Positions 1-5,989 of a stretch of 64,000 nucleotides of DNA are shown one piece after another. The translations under genes and the position numbers were made by a program. Under the pieces are notes generated by a model. That model was not told where the DNA came from, made no database searches, and worked only from the letters and a program-made list of their open reading frames with translations. Origin of the DNA: Vreelandella songnenensis (GTDB lineage: Bacteria > Pseudomonadota > Gammaproteobacteria > Pseudomonadales > Halomonadaceae); contig NZ_PVTK01000001.1 of NCBI RefSeq assembly GCF_003002925.1, positions 310,001 through 374,000 on the forward strand. The letters run 5' to 3'. Positions within the stretch are counted from its first letter, which is position 1, and each line of letters opens with the position of its first letter.

Positions 1-596
1 TTCCCTTGGGCATCGATCAGTTGCACGTTGACCAGCTCACCATCCGCATAAAGCGGCACCATTAACTGGCCTTTGGGTGTTTGGCGCAGTCGGTAAGGGC
101 TAATCCCTTTGCTCACCAAATACGTATGGCCAGGGCAAGCAGGCTGGCCATTGAGCCAAAGTTGCTTGGCCAGTTGGGCGGCTTTTTGTTGGGCCGCTAG
201 GCGTTGCGCTTCCGCCTGCTGGCGTAGCTGGCTTTTGGTGGGGGTAACTGCAATGGGGGGTGAGGTTTGCGCCTCACCGTTACGATGAAAAATGCCCAGC
301 CCCAACCGTTGATCGATCATCATGGCGGCGTCTACCTGCCGACAGCTGCGCAGGTAACTAAGCAGCGACACAAGGTCGCCGCCGTGGGCGTCGGGATCAG
401 CAAAATCGTTCCACTTGCCGCTGGCCAGTGACACACCAAACGAGCCTTTCCCCTGGTCGTCGCGGGCCGTGTTGCGTGCTACCCATTCGCTGCCCTGGCG
501 CGCACCATCTGGCAGCCATTCAGCCACTAGCGTTTCGGCGTCATTAAGCGCGGCAATAGCCACTTGCTGGATTTTTTGAACGGTCGTCTTAGGCAT
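1..596 (-). CDS. Phage/satellite-type primase, N-terminal part (cut by window start)
   Basis: The first 198 codons of a gene that runs off the left edge. The visible part reads like the N-terminal region of P4-type primase or primase-helicase proteins: a region rich in short conserved aromatic and glycine motifs (SGKWNDFA, HGGDLVSLL), an Ala/Gln-rich helical stretch at about residues 110-140, and then HTYLVSKGI and a VPLYADGELVNVQ segment, which in these proteins leads into the Toprim domain. The ATG at 596-594 overlaps the stop of the preceding gene by eight bases (ATGCCTAA), so translation is probably coupled. It is the last visible gene of the leftward satellite operon and would serve replication of the element. 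The catalytic domains lie outside the window, so the exact subfamily is inferred. Confidence 0.72.
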   Translation of the reverse strand, partial: MPKTTVQKIQQVAIAALNDAETLVAEWLPDGARQGSEWVARNTARDDQGKGSFGVSLASGKWNDFADPDAHGGDLVSLLSYLRSCRQVDAAMMIDQRLGLGIFHRNGEAQTSPPIAVTPTKSQLRQQAEAQRLAAQQKAAQLAKQLWLNGQPACPGHTYLVSKGISPYRLRQTPKGQLMVPLYADGELVNVQLIDAQG

Positions 597-906
597 GAGC
601 GCCCCCCTTCCTGGCAGGCGCTTGTTGGCGTTTTTCGGCTACGCGGGCGGCCATGAGCAAATCAAGCGAGTCGGCTAACAGTAAGCGGCAAGACAACGCC
701 ACGTTAGCTAGATCACGTACATCAGCGCAGGCCCCAGGCGCATCTAGCGTGCTTAGTGTCATCATGAGATTGCTAGCTGCTTCCAGGCGGGTTTCGCACT
801 GGTCGAAAAGATCCTCTGATCTGGCGCGGGGGTCGATCAAAAGACACTCGGCCTCGGTAAGGCAAACCGCATCTTCAAGGCGTGGGGGGATGGGTGAATT
901 AAGCAT
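589..906 (-). CDS. Small satellite-operon protein, unknown function (105 aa)
   Basis: A 105-residue, mostly helical, Leu/Ala-rich protein with no motif I recognise. I chose the ATG at 906 because it overlaps the end of the upstream 79-residue gene by eight bases (ATGCTTAA). The same arrangement links this gene to the primase, so three consecutive genes are stitched together by eight-base overlaps. An upstream in-frame start at 936 would lie inside the previous gene. Position just before the primase in a P4-like operon suggests a role in replication control or helicase loading, but this is context only. Confidence 0.6.
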   Translation of the reverse strand: MLNSPIPPRLEDAVCLTEAECLLIDPRARSEDLFDQCETRLEAASNLMMTLSTLDAPGACADVRDLANVALSCRLLLADSLDLLMAARVAEKRQQAPARKGGAHA

Positions 907-1138
907 TACCCACCTCCTCGACGCATAGGCGCTCAAGCTCGATGAGTAGTTGGTCGTGTTCTTGATAAGAGAGGGCGTTTAGCGCGGTGGCCATACGTGC
1001 CATACCCAACAGCTGCTGAAGCTGTTCAGGCTTACGGTTCACACGATAGGCAATCAGTTTTGCACCGATTAGCGCGGTAGCGATATGCGAGGGGGAAATT
1101 TGGGTGTGCGTGTACGCACCTTGGCTGTGATTGGCCAT
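899..1138 (-). CDS. Small satellite-operon protein, unknown function (79 aa)
   Basis: A 79-residue protein starting MANHSQGAYTHTQ. The ATG at 1138 is preceded by a good ribosome-binding site (TAGGAGT, about seven bases away). The same frame stays open upstream to 1453, and that extension reads like the Ash/Icd-like leader peptides of P4-type satellites (AKSTAGRENPSS, followed by AFFPPEVRRYGGCAW). This could therefore be an internal start nested in a longer frame. P4 itself has overlapping, nested reading frames in the same immunity-leader position. The body is helical, with a repeated L-x-x-L pattern. The product is unknown. I am fairly sure of the short form and unsure of the long one. Confidence 0.55.
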   Translation of the reverse strand: MANHSQGAYTHTQISPSHIATALIGAKLIAYRVNRKPEQLQQLLGMARMATALNALSYQEHDQLLIELERLCVEEVGNA

Positions 1139-1590
1139 GGGTAAGACTCCTATTTGATCTTTGGAGTCACCAACAACCGTTCTCACACGATTGGAGGCGA
1201 CTGTACGCAGGGTGAGAAACCGGTCAAATAGGAAACCGGCCACGCCGAAGCGTGCCCACGCACAGCCGCCATAACGACGCACTTCAGGCGGAAAAAAAGC
1301 GCCTGCAGTGATAGGGGCGCTGTAGCGCCTATTTGAACTCGGGTTCTCACGCCCGGCTGTAGATTTTGCTACAGCACTATCATGATAAGCATTCCCCAGT
1401 GTTCCTCGCAAGCTTTTGAGGCAGCAAATTACGCACAATTTGATAGGCTTCATGTCTTCCCTTTGATGTAACTTCGCTTGGCCCCAGTGCTCCCCGCTCT
1501 GGGGCCTTTTTTGCGATCTTTGGGCAAAACTTCCCCATACCCACTGGGCTTGGCCCAGCAGCGTTATGCCTATTTGGTAGGGTTAGGGGG
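1139..1590 (-). other. Structured leader/immunity-like region of the satellite
   Basis: About 450 bases without a confident gene between two small satellite genes. On the minus strand it could encode an Ash/Icd-like leader peptide in frame with the 79-residue gene (codons up to 1453). It holds two adjacent hairpins: CAGGCG/CGCCTG arms at 1285-1290 and 1300-1305, and GGCGC/GCGCC arms at 1316-1320 and 1325-1329. P4-type elements have an immunity region here with a leader RNA, short translated frames and terminators. That parallel is inference; a terminator and a small regulatory RNA are both possible. Confidence 0.35.
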
Positions 1591-1818
1591 TTAGCAGTCG
1601 GTAAGGATCTCGGCAGGTGGCTGGTGACGGTTGAAGCGCTCCAAGCCATCGCCCTGGCCATCTAACCATTGAGCGCTGATATCACCGGTCGAACCTTTAC
1701 GGAATGCCTTTCTGCTGGGCGATTTGGTGGCGTCTACCATGGCGGCTTCAAGCTTGACCACATCGCCAGCGGTGAGCTTTAGCGTGGTGCCGTTGATAGT
1801 GAATTCAAATTGGCTCAT
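1591..1818 (-). CDS. Small satellite-operon protein, unknown function (75 aa)
   Basis: A 75-residue protein beginning MSQFEFTINGTTLKL, with two short strands followed by an alpha-helical segment (AGDVVKLEAAMVDATK) and a basic C-terminal half. The ATG at 1818 overlaps the stop of the alpA-like gene by four bases (ATGA), showing translational coupling. I do not recognise a family. The strand-rich start and the place directly after the regulator suggest a small regulatory or accessory protein of the element. Confidence 0.55.
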   Translation of the reverse strand: MSQFEFTINGTTLKLTAGDVVKLEAAMVDATKSPSRKAFRKGSTGDISAQWLDGQGDGLERFNRHQPPAEILTDC

Positions 1819-2120
1819 GCGTGGCGCTCCGGCTGGTGTGTGGTCATGCGTAACGGGGTGGGGATGCCTTCTAGCCGCTGGCGTTTGCGCTCTTCCAAAC
1901 AGTTGGCTATCCAGCTATCCACCTCCTCCTCTAGCCAAGCAACGCTTTTGCCGCCAATCGGCACCGGGGCCGGGAAAGTGCCCTGGCGAATACCGTCATA
2001 AATGGCCGAACGGCTTTTACCGGTTTTCTGCTCGACTTCCTTGCGACGCAGCAGGCGATTACCTAGCTGGATCTTGTTCACCGTTCTGAAAGGCGGTGTG
2101 TGAGTGGTGAGTTCAGGCAT
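1815..2120 (-). CDS. alpA: AlpA-family phage/satellite transcriptional regulator
   Basis: A 101-residue protein with the AlpA/MerR-like winged helix seen in P4-type satellites: LLRRKEVEQKTGKSRSAIY (helix-turn-helix), then the typical GTFPAPVPIGGKSVAWLEEEV and DSWI, in which the wing and the W-x-x-x-E-V segment are hallmarks of the family. AlpA proteins act as activators or excisionase-like factors that control excision and the satellite operon. I chose the start MPELTTH at 2120 (AGGAC upstream); an alternative in-frame start lies at 2153. The gene is followed by a four-base overlap with the 75-residue gene. Targets are unknown; the inverted repeats upstream at 2418-2448 and 2612-2642 are candidates. 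Confidence 0.82.
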   Translation of the reverse strand: MPELTTHTPPFRTVNKIQLGNRLLRRKEVEQKTGKSRSAIYDGIRQGTFPAPVPIGGKSVAWLEEEVDSWIANCLEERKRQRLEGIPTPLRMTTHQPERHA

Positions 2121-2183
2121 TGATTTGTGTCCTCGCTGTGTCATTCCAGGCAAGTGCCCTAGTGGCCCTATGAAGCTTGACGG

Positions 2184-2324
2184 TTATGAGAATGACGCGC
2201 CATCGGTGCGCGTTGTGCCACGATTCCCGCCCAACGGGATGGAACGCGAACGATTTTGGACAGCTAGCCGGGCATCCAAAGCGGCTTTGGATGACAAAGG
2301 AAAGATTGGTTTTTGATGAGCCAT
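2184..2324 (-). CDS. Possible small protein (46 aa), doubtful
   Basis: A short reading frame starting MAHQKPIFPLSSK with an AAAGGAA sequence nine bases before the ATG at 2324. It is basic and Ser/Arg-rich with no recognised domain. It would be the first gene after the repeat-bearing control region, upstream of alpA. The ribosome-binding site and direction agree with the operon, but the frame is too short for confidence. Confidence 0.3.
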   Translation of the reverse strand: MAHQKPIFPLSSKAALDARLAVQNRSRSIPLGGNRGTTRTDGASFS

Positions 2325-2417
2325 ATGATGGGTTCCTTTAGCTAGTGGCGACGCTGCAAGCCTTACGCTTGAGACACCACTAGCTTGACGAGGAACGAGG
2401 AGGACTACCAGAAAGCG

Positions 2418-2448
2418 CTGTTGTAAGAACTGTATGGATATACAACAG
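2418..2448. repeat. Long-spaced palindrome, copy 1
   Basis: CTGTTGTA at 2418-2425 and its exact reverse complement TACAACAG at 2441-2448, separated by 15 bases. The spacer contains a second inverted pair (TGTAT...ATACA, 2431-2444). The same arms with the same 15-base spacing recur at 2612-2642. Probably a protein-binding site (regulator or replication initiator). Confidence 0.55.
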
Positions 2449-2611
2449 AAAGTCACTAAGAAAGGTTGACACGCTGCTATAGCTTCAATATCGAAGCGAT
2501 ATCAAGTGACTCTGGCAGCTAACCAACAGCAAAAATGCACGTCATGCAAATTATTATATTAAAAATCATATACTTATAATAACTTCATTAAACGTTAATC
2601 ACCTGCATGCG

Positions 2612-2642
2612 CTGTTGTATGAAATGCCAAATCCTACAACAA
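2612..2642. repeat. Long-spaced palindrome, copy 2
   Basis: CTGTTGTA at 2612-2619 and TACAACA(A) at 2635-2642. The arms match copy 1 except for the final base, and the spacer is again 15 bases, though of different sequence. Conserved arms with a conserved spacing but an unrelated spacer point to a binding site rather than a duplicated segment. Confidence 0.55.
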
Positions 2643-2685
2643 GAAGTCTCATTCTTTCGCGTGTTGACTGATTTCAAGGCTAGCG

Positions 2686-3483
2686 TTAGTGACGAACTGC
2701 GCCTTTCCCACCGACGCTTACACCCGCCTCAATCGCCATGAGCACCATGGAAGTATCTACGACGGTCGATTGCCCTTGATGGAGGTTTGTCATGGCAATG
2801 ATATGTGCAAATTCTGCCGGAATATGCGAACTATCATAGCCATACTTTGAGAACGTATAACAAGCATCATCAGGCACCCAAACAGTAAACCCCAAATTAC
2901 CCGCCGTTCTTACCGTTCCTTCAATTGATTGATCACTAGTCGCGCCACAGATAACCAACTGCTCTATACCGCGCTTCCTCAACCAAGGCTCTAACTCTGT
3001 ACTCAAAAAAGCATCGGGTATGCTTTTATCAACAATGTGCTCATTGGGTAATGGCTCGAAGTCCGGTTGAAAATTAGAGCCTGGACTACCTGGAGAGAAA
3101 GGCGAATCTGAATTCTTTGATATATGACGCACGTGGATGACGGTAAGGGAATGCTCTCTCCAAGCATTAAGCAACCTAAGCATATGTGATTCTGCTTTAG
3201 GGTTATTGCGCTTTTGAGTGTAAGAGAAATATGCGTTTGCATCTTGCTGATCAATAATTATCAGCGCGCATTGGCTTATTTCTAAACTATCAAGCCTGAA
3301 ACTCTTGAGATGCTCATCGTCAGTGAAGTCAGAGAACGTTTCGTCAAATTTAAAGCGCGCGCCACAAGCCTTATTCTTACACTCTCGGTAAGTGACATAG
3401 TAACCATTCGTCATTTTCCGACTTGAGCGGATCCTTGTCTCAGTGTTACAGCTTGGGCAATGAACAGGGATTTTGAGCCTCAT
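2686..3483 (-). CDS. Ogr/Delta zinc finger fused to isochorismatase-like domain, catalytic Cys replaced by Ser
   Basis: A 265-residue protein in two parts. Residues 1-53 match the Ogr/Delta late-gene activator zinc finger of P2/P4-type phages: Cys9-P-S-Cys12, the R-S-S-R-K segment, then Cys35 and Cys40 (C-x2-C-x22-C-x4-C). Residues 70-265 are an isochorismatase-like alpha/beta hydrolase: Asp78 in LIIIDQQ, Lys153 in VDKSIPDAF, and the CGATSDQSIEGTVR loop. In that loop the usual nucleophilic Cys is Ser186. The ATG at 3483 overlaps the integrase stop (ATGA), so the gene is translationally coupled to int; a longer frame from 3522 would run inside int. Ogr domains bind DNA and RNA polymerase; isochorismatase-fold enzymes hydrolyse C-N or ester bonds (nicotinamide, isochorismate, others). 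The combination is new to me. The place beside the integrase is where P4-like satellites carry accessory and defence cargo, so a phage-sensing or defence role is plausible but unproven. Confidence 0.85.
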   Translation of the reverse strand: MRLKIPVHCPSCNTETRIRSSRKMTNGYYVTYRECKNKACGARFKFDETFSDFTDDEHLKSFRLDSLEISQCALIIIDQQDANAYFSYTQKRNNPKAESHMLRLLNAWREHSLTVIHVRHISKNSDSPFSPGSPGSNFQPDFEPLPNEHIVDKSIPDAFLSTELEPWLRKRGIEQLVICGATSDQSIEGTVRTAGNLGFTVWVPDDACYTFSKYGYDSSHIPAEFAHIIAMTNLHQGQSTVVDTSMVLMAIEAGVSVGGKGAVRH

Positions 3484-4676
3484 TCTAACCTCGTTCCAAT
3501 TTTCTCTAAGTAATCCGCCCAAAACTGCATCATGGCGGGCCGCTGATCCGGTGCCATGTGCTGGGCATGGGTGTAAACGCCTTCAATGCCAGGCAGCTTG
3601 TGCGATAGCTGTAGCTCTATCCATTCTCTGGGGTAGCCCAACTCTTTTAAGCCGGTGGCCACCACATGTCGGGTGCCGTGGGGTACGTGACGCCCTTCAT
3701 AGCCCATACGCTTTAGAGCCATGCCAAAGGCCGCATCTGATAGCGGCTTTCTGGGATCGTTGCGACCAGGAAAAAGTAGCTTGAACGGGCCTGTTAGCGT
3801 GTGCAGGTAGCGCAGCGCATCAATGGCTTGTGTAGGTAGGGGCACTTGGTGTGCTTTGCCCATTTTCATTCTCTCAGCTGGGATCTTCCACACGGCGGCT
3901 TTCAGGTCGAACTCTGCCCACGCAGCTTTGCGCAGTTCCCCAGGGCGCACGGCGGTCAGCAATAGCAGCTTTAGACCAACACGCACCATGGGGCTTTTAT
4001 CGTACGCCTCAATATTGCGCACAAGCTCCGGCAGCTCCTCTTGGGGTATGTGGTCAAAGCTACTCTTCTTGTACGGTTTAAGCGCCGTATTTAGGTCGGT
4101 AAGAGGATTGTAGCTAGCCCTACCCGTAATGATGGCAAAGCGGTAAATATCCCGGCAAAAAGCGTGTAGACGTCGTCTCTGCTCGAATTTGCCCGCATCC
4201 TCAAGGCCGCGAAGCATTTCCAGCCATTCCAGGGGCAAGATAGTTTCTATCGCACGATCTCCCACTTTGGGGAAAACATACATTTCAAGCACGCGCTTGC
4301 TGTCATTGGCACGTTTAGAGCTTTTTTTCCAGCGCGGCACCATCGCGGCATGCCACTCCATGGCCAGCACTTTAAACGTGTTTTGCGTGGTGTACTGCTG
4401 CTGGCGTTTGTCGCTCTGCTTCTGCTCTACGGGGTCAATGCCCTGGGATAGCTGCCGCCTTATGTCTGCCCGCTTCTCTCGCGCTTCAGCAAGGCTTACC
4501 TCAGGGTAAATACCCAGGCTGGTCATGTTGCGCTTGCCGTTGGGTCGCGTGTACCGCAAACGCCATCCACGGCGGCCATCAGGCCAGATCCTGAGTTCTA
4601 ATCCCAAGCCATCAGAGAGGCTAATAATTTTCGTGCTTGGCTTGGTTGTGTTTATTTGTCGGATAGTTAGCGCCAT
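3480..4676 (-). CDS. int: P4-type tyrosine integrase
   Basis: A 398-residue site-specific recombinase that inserts and excises the element at tRNA-Arg. The N-terminal DUF4102 arm-binding domain (residues about 1-95: LSDGLGLELRIWPDGRRGWRLRY, broken here as LELRI...GWRLRY) is followed by a core-binding domain and the catalytic domain. Active-site residues visible are Arg244 (TAVRPGELR), His334 and Arg336 (HGTRH), a later LSH motif, and the nucleophile Tyr368 (GVYTHA). Length and order are normal for P4 integrases. It lies 167 bases from the tRNA 3' end, the usual geometry. The stop overlaps the start of the zinc finger-isochorismatase gene. Three GGTATACC-like palindromes just upstream of the start may control it. 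Confidence 0.95.
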   Translation of the reverse strand: MALTIRQINTTKPSTKIISLSDGLGLELRIWPDGRRGWRLRYTRPNGKRNMTSLGIYPEVSLAEAREKRADIRRQLSQGIDPVEQKQSDKRQQQYTTQNTFKVLAMEWHAAMVPRWKKSSKRANDSKRVLEMYVFPKVGDRAIETILPLEWLEMLRGLEDAGKFEQRRRLHAFCRDIYRFAIITGRASYNPLTDLNTALKPYKKSSFDHIPQEELPELVRNIEAYDKSPMVRVGLKLLLLTAVRPGELRKAAWAEFDLKAAVWKIPAERMKMGKAHQVPLPTQAIDALRYLHTLTGPFKLLFPGRNDPRKPLSDAAFGMALKRMGYEGRHVPHGTRHVVATGLKELGYPREWIELQLSHKLPGIEGVYTHAQHMAPDQRPAMMQFWADYLEKIGTRLE

Positions 4677-4679
4677 GTT

Positions 4680-4726
4680 GGTATACCGAGCAACTTCGAA
4701 TGGAGGTATATACCAACAGGTATACC
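4680..4726. promoter_or_regulatory. Cluster of three GGTATACC-like palindromes before int
   Basis: GGTATACC at 4680-4687, GGTATATACC at 4705-4714 and GGTATACC at 4719-4726, directly upstream of the integrase ATG (4676-4674) and between it and the tRNA attachment site. They are likely binding sites for an int repressor, AlpA, or the arm-binding domain of the integrase. The first is close enough to the start codon to block translation or transcription when occupied. Confidence 0.5.
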
Positions 4727-4792
4727 ACTTAGCACCGAGATTGGGAAGGAACAGCGAGGAACGATGAGGAGCTAAAAAACCATGTATTTCAG

Positions 4793-4811
4793 AGTATTGT
4801 ACTCTTTTTTA
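4793..4811 (+). terminator. Hairpin with T-run near the element end
   Basis: AGAGTA and TACTCT arms with a three-base loop, followed by TTTTTT on the plus strand. It would stop plus-strand transcription entering from inside the element and lies just before the tRNA 3' end. The stem is only six base pairs, so this is tentative. Confidence 0.35.
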
Positions 4812-4842
4812 GGCCTTCCCAGGACTTCTAAAGAACCCCAGT

Positions 4843-4919
4843 TGGCGTCCCTGGCAGGAGTCGAACCTGCGACCTGCCGCTTAGGAGGCGGCTGCTCTAT
4901 CCTACTGAGCTACAGGGAC
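4843..4919 (-). tRNA. tRNA-Arg (anticodon CCT), integration target
   Basis: Read on the minus strand, it begins GTCCCTG at 4919. The D-loop region is AGCTCAGTAGGATAGAG, the anticodon stem GCCGC/GCGGC encloses the loop CTCCTAA (anticodon CCT, Arg), the T-arm has GGTTCGA, and the acceptor strand is CAGGGAC followed by G and an encoded CCA (to 4843). The integrase gene follows its 3' end, so the 3' part of this tRNA should be the attachment site; the other copy would lie left of the window. Confidence 0.95.
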
Positions 4920-4985
4920 TTGGCTTACAGAAGGGGCGCGTAGTATAGCGTGTTCGGTAAAACACTCCAACCCGCGCGCACGTTA

Positions 4986-5933
4986 TTACACCCAGCCGAG
5001 CAGGCGCAGGGCAAAAATGCCCAGGGTGATGCTGATACTGGCCATCAGGGTGGTGATGGCGATGATGTTGGCGGCCAGGGCGGCGTTGCCGCCCATGGCT
5101 TTTACCATCACGAAACTGGCCGCGGCCGTGGGGCTTGCGAAAAACAGAAACAGCAAGCCAAGGCGCTCGCCGTCAAACCCCGCAAGCCAGGCCGCGGCGG
5201 TGGAAAGCACCGGCAGCACGGCCATCTTCATCAGGCTGGAACTCAGTGCCACATCGCTTTTATCGCGAATGCTGGACATGGAGAGCGTGGCGCCAATGCA
5301 GATCAGCGCCAGCGGCAGCGTGAGCGAGGCGAAGTAGTCACCGGAGGTCATCACCCAGCTGGGCAGGGAGATGGAGAGCGCGGTAAACGGCAGCGCCACC
5401 ACCACGGAAATGATCAGCGGGTTGGTGGCAATATGCTTGAGAATGCTCTTCCAGTTGGTGGCCTGCCCCGGCTGGTAGGTAGCCAGCACGACGACCGAAA
5501 GCGCGTTGTACATCACGATCACCACGCCTACCAGCAGGCTACCGGCGGAAAGCCCGTAGTTGCCGTACATGCCCGCGGCAAGCGCCAGCCCCACTACCCC
5601 GCAGTTGCCACGAAAGGCGCCTTGCACGTAGATGCCCCGCTCGGCGTAGGGAATGCGGTAACACGCCCATAGCCAGCTCAGCACGAACTGGCAGAAGGTG
5701 GCCAGGGCGAAAAACAGCATCATCGGGATATCCAGCGCCACGCCTATATCGGCCTTGATCAGGCTGAGAAAGATCAGCGTGGGCAGCGTGGCCTTGAATA
5801 CCAGCGCCGAGGCGGTCGATACAAAGGCCCGATCGATCCAGCCAAGGCGCTTCAGGCCGATTCCCAGAAACACCATGGCAAATACCGGCAGGGTGATATC
5901 CAGCGTCTGGGTAAACAGGTCAAGTAGGTTCAC
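4986..5933 (-). CDS. AEC (auxin efflux carrier) family transporter
   Basis: A 315-residue integral membrane protein with about ten hydrophobic segments arranged as two five-helix halves, starting MNLLDLFTQTLDITLPVFAMVFLGIG (broken as LDITLPVFAMV). The N-terminal PVFAMVFLGIGLKRLGWID and the glycine-rich FRGNCGVVGLALAAGMYG segment are typical of AEC/membrane transport family proteins. The C-terminal half has SPTAAASFVMVKAMGGN, matching the conserved PxxxxxxVxAxxxGG pattern. Such carriers export small organic acids such as malate or malonate in bacteria; the substrate here cannot be told. It is a single gene between the tRNA and the cyclase gene, and its ATG at 5933 sits well away from the next gene. 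Confidence 0.88.
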   Translation of the reverse strand: MNLLDLFTQTLDITLPVFAMVFLGIGLKRLGWIDRAFVSTASALVFKATLPTLIFLSLIKADIGVALDIPMMLFFALATFCQFVLSWLWACYRIPYAERGIYVQGAFRGNCGVVGLALAAGMYGNYGLSAGSLLVGVVIVMYNALSVVVLATYQPGQATNWKSILKHIATNPLIISVVVALPFTALSISLPSWVMTSGDYFASLTLPLALICIGATLSMSSIRDKSDVALSSSLMKMAVLPVLSTAAAWLAGFDGERLGLLFLFFASPTAAASFVMVKAMGGNAALAANIIAITTLMASISITLGIFALRLLGWV

Positions 5934-5989
5934 AGAGGTCGCTCTACCAAATCAGTACACTCACATTGATGTATCAGGGCGCCATGGTC

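Larger units (their letters stand above)
2325..2685. other. Satellite control region, AT-rich, no gene
   Basis: About 360 bases between the leftward small genes and the zinc finger-isochorismatase gene. It is clearly AT-richer than its flanks, especially 2545-2600, and contains the two long-spaced palindromes described separately. It probably holds the leftward operon promoter and possibly an origin or cis-replication region, as the equivalent part of P4-like elements does. I see no reading frame worth calling. Confidence 0.45.

Noticed and set aside
3483-3522. Longer start for the zinc finger-isochorismatase gene
   Set aside because: The extra 13 codons lie inside the integrase gene; the ATGA overlap at 3483-3480 gives a coupled start directly before the zinc finger.
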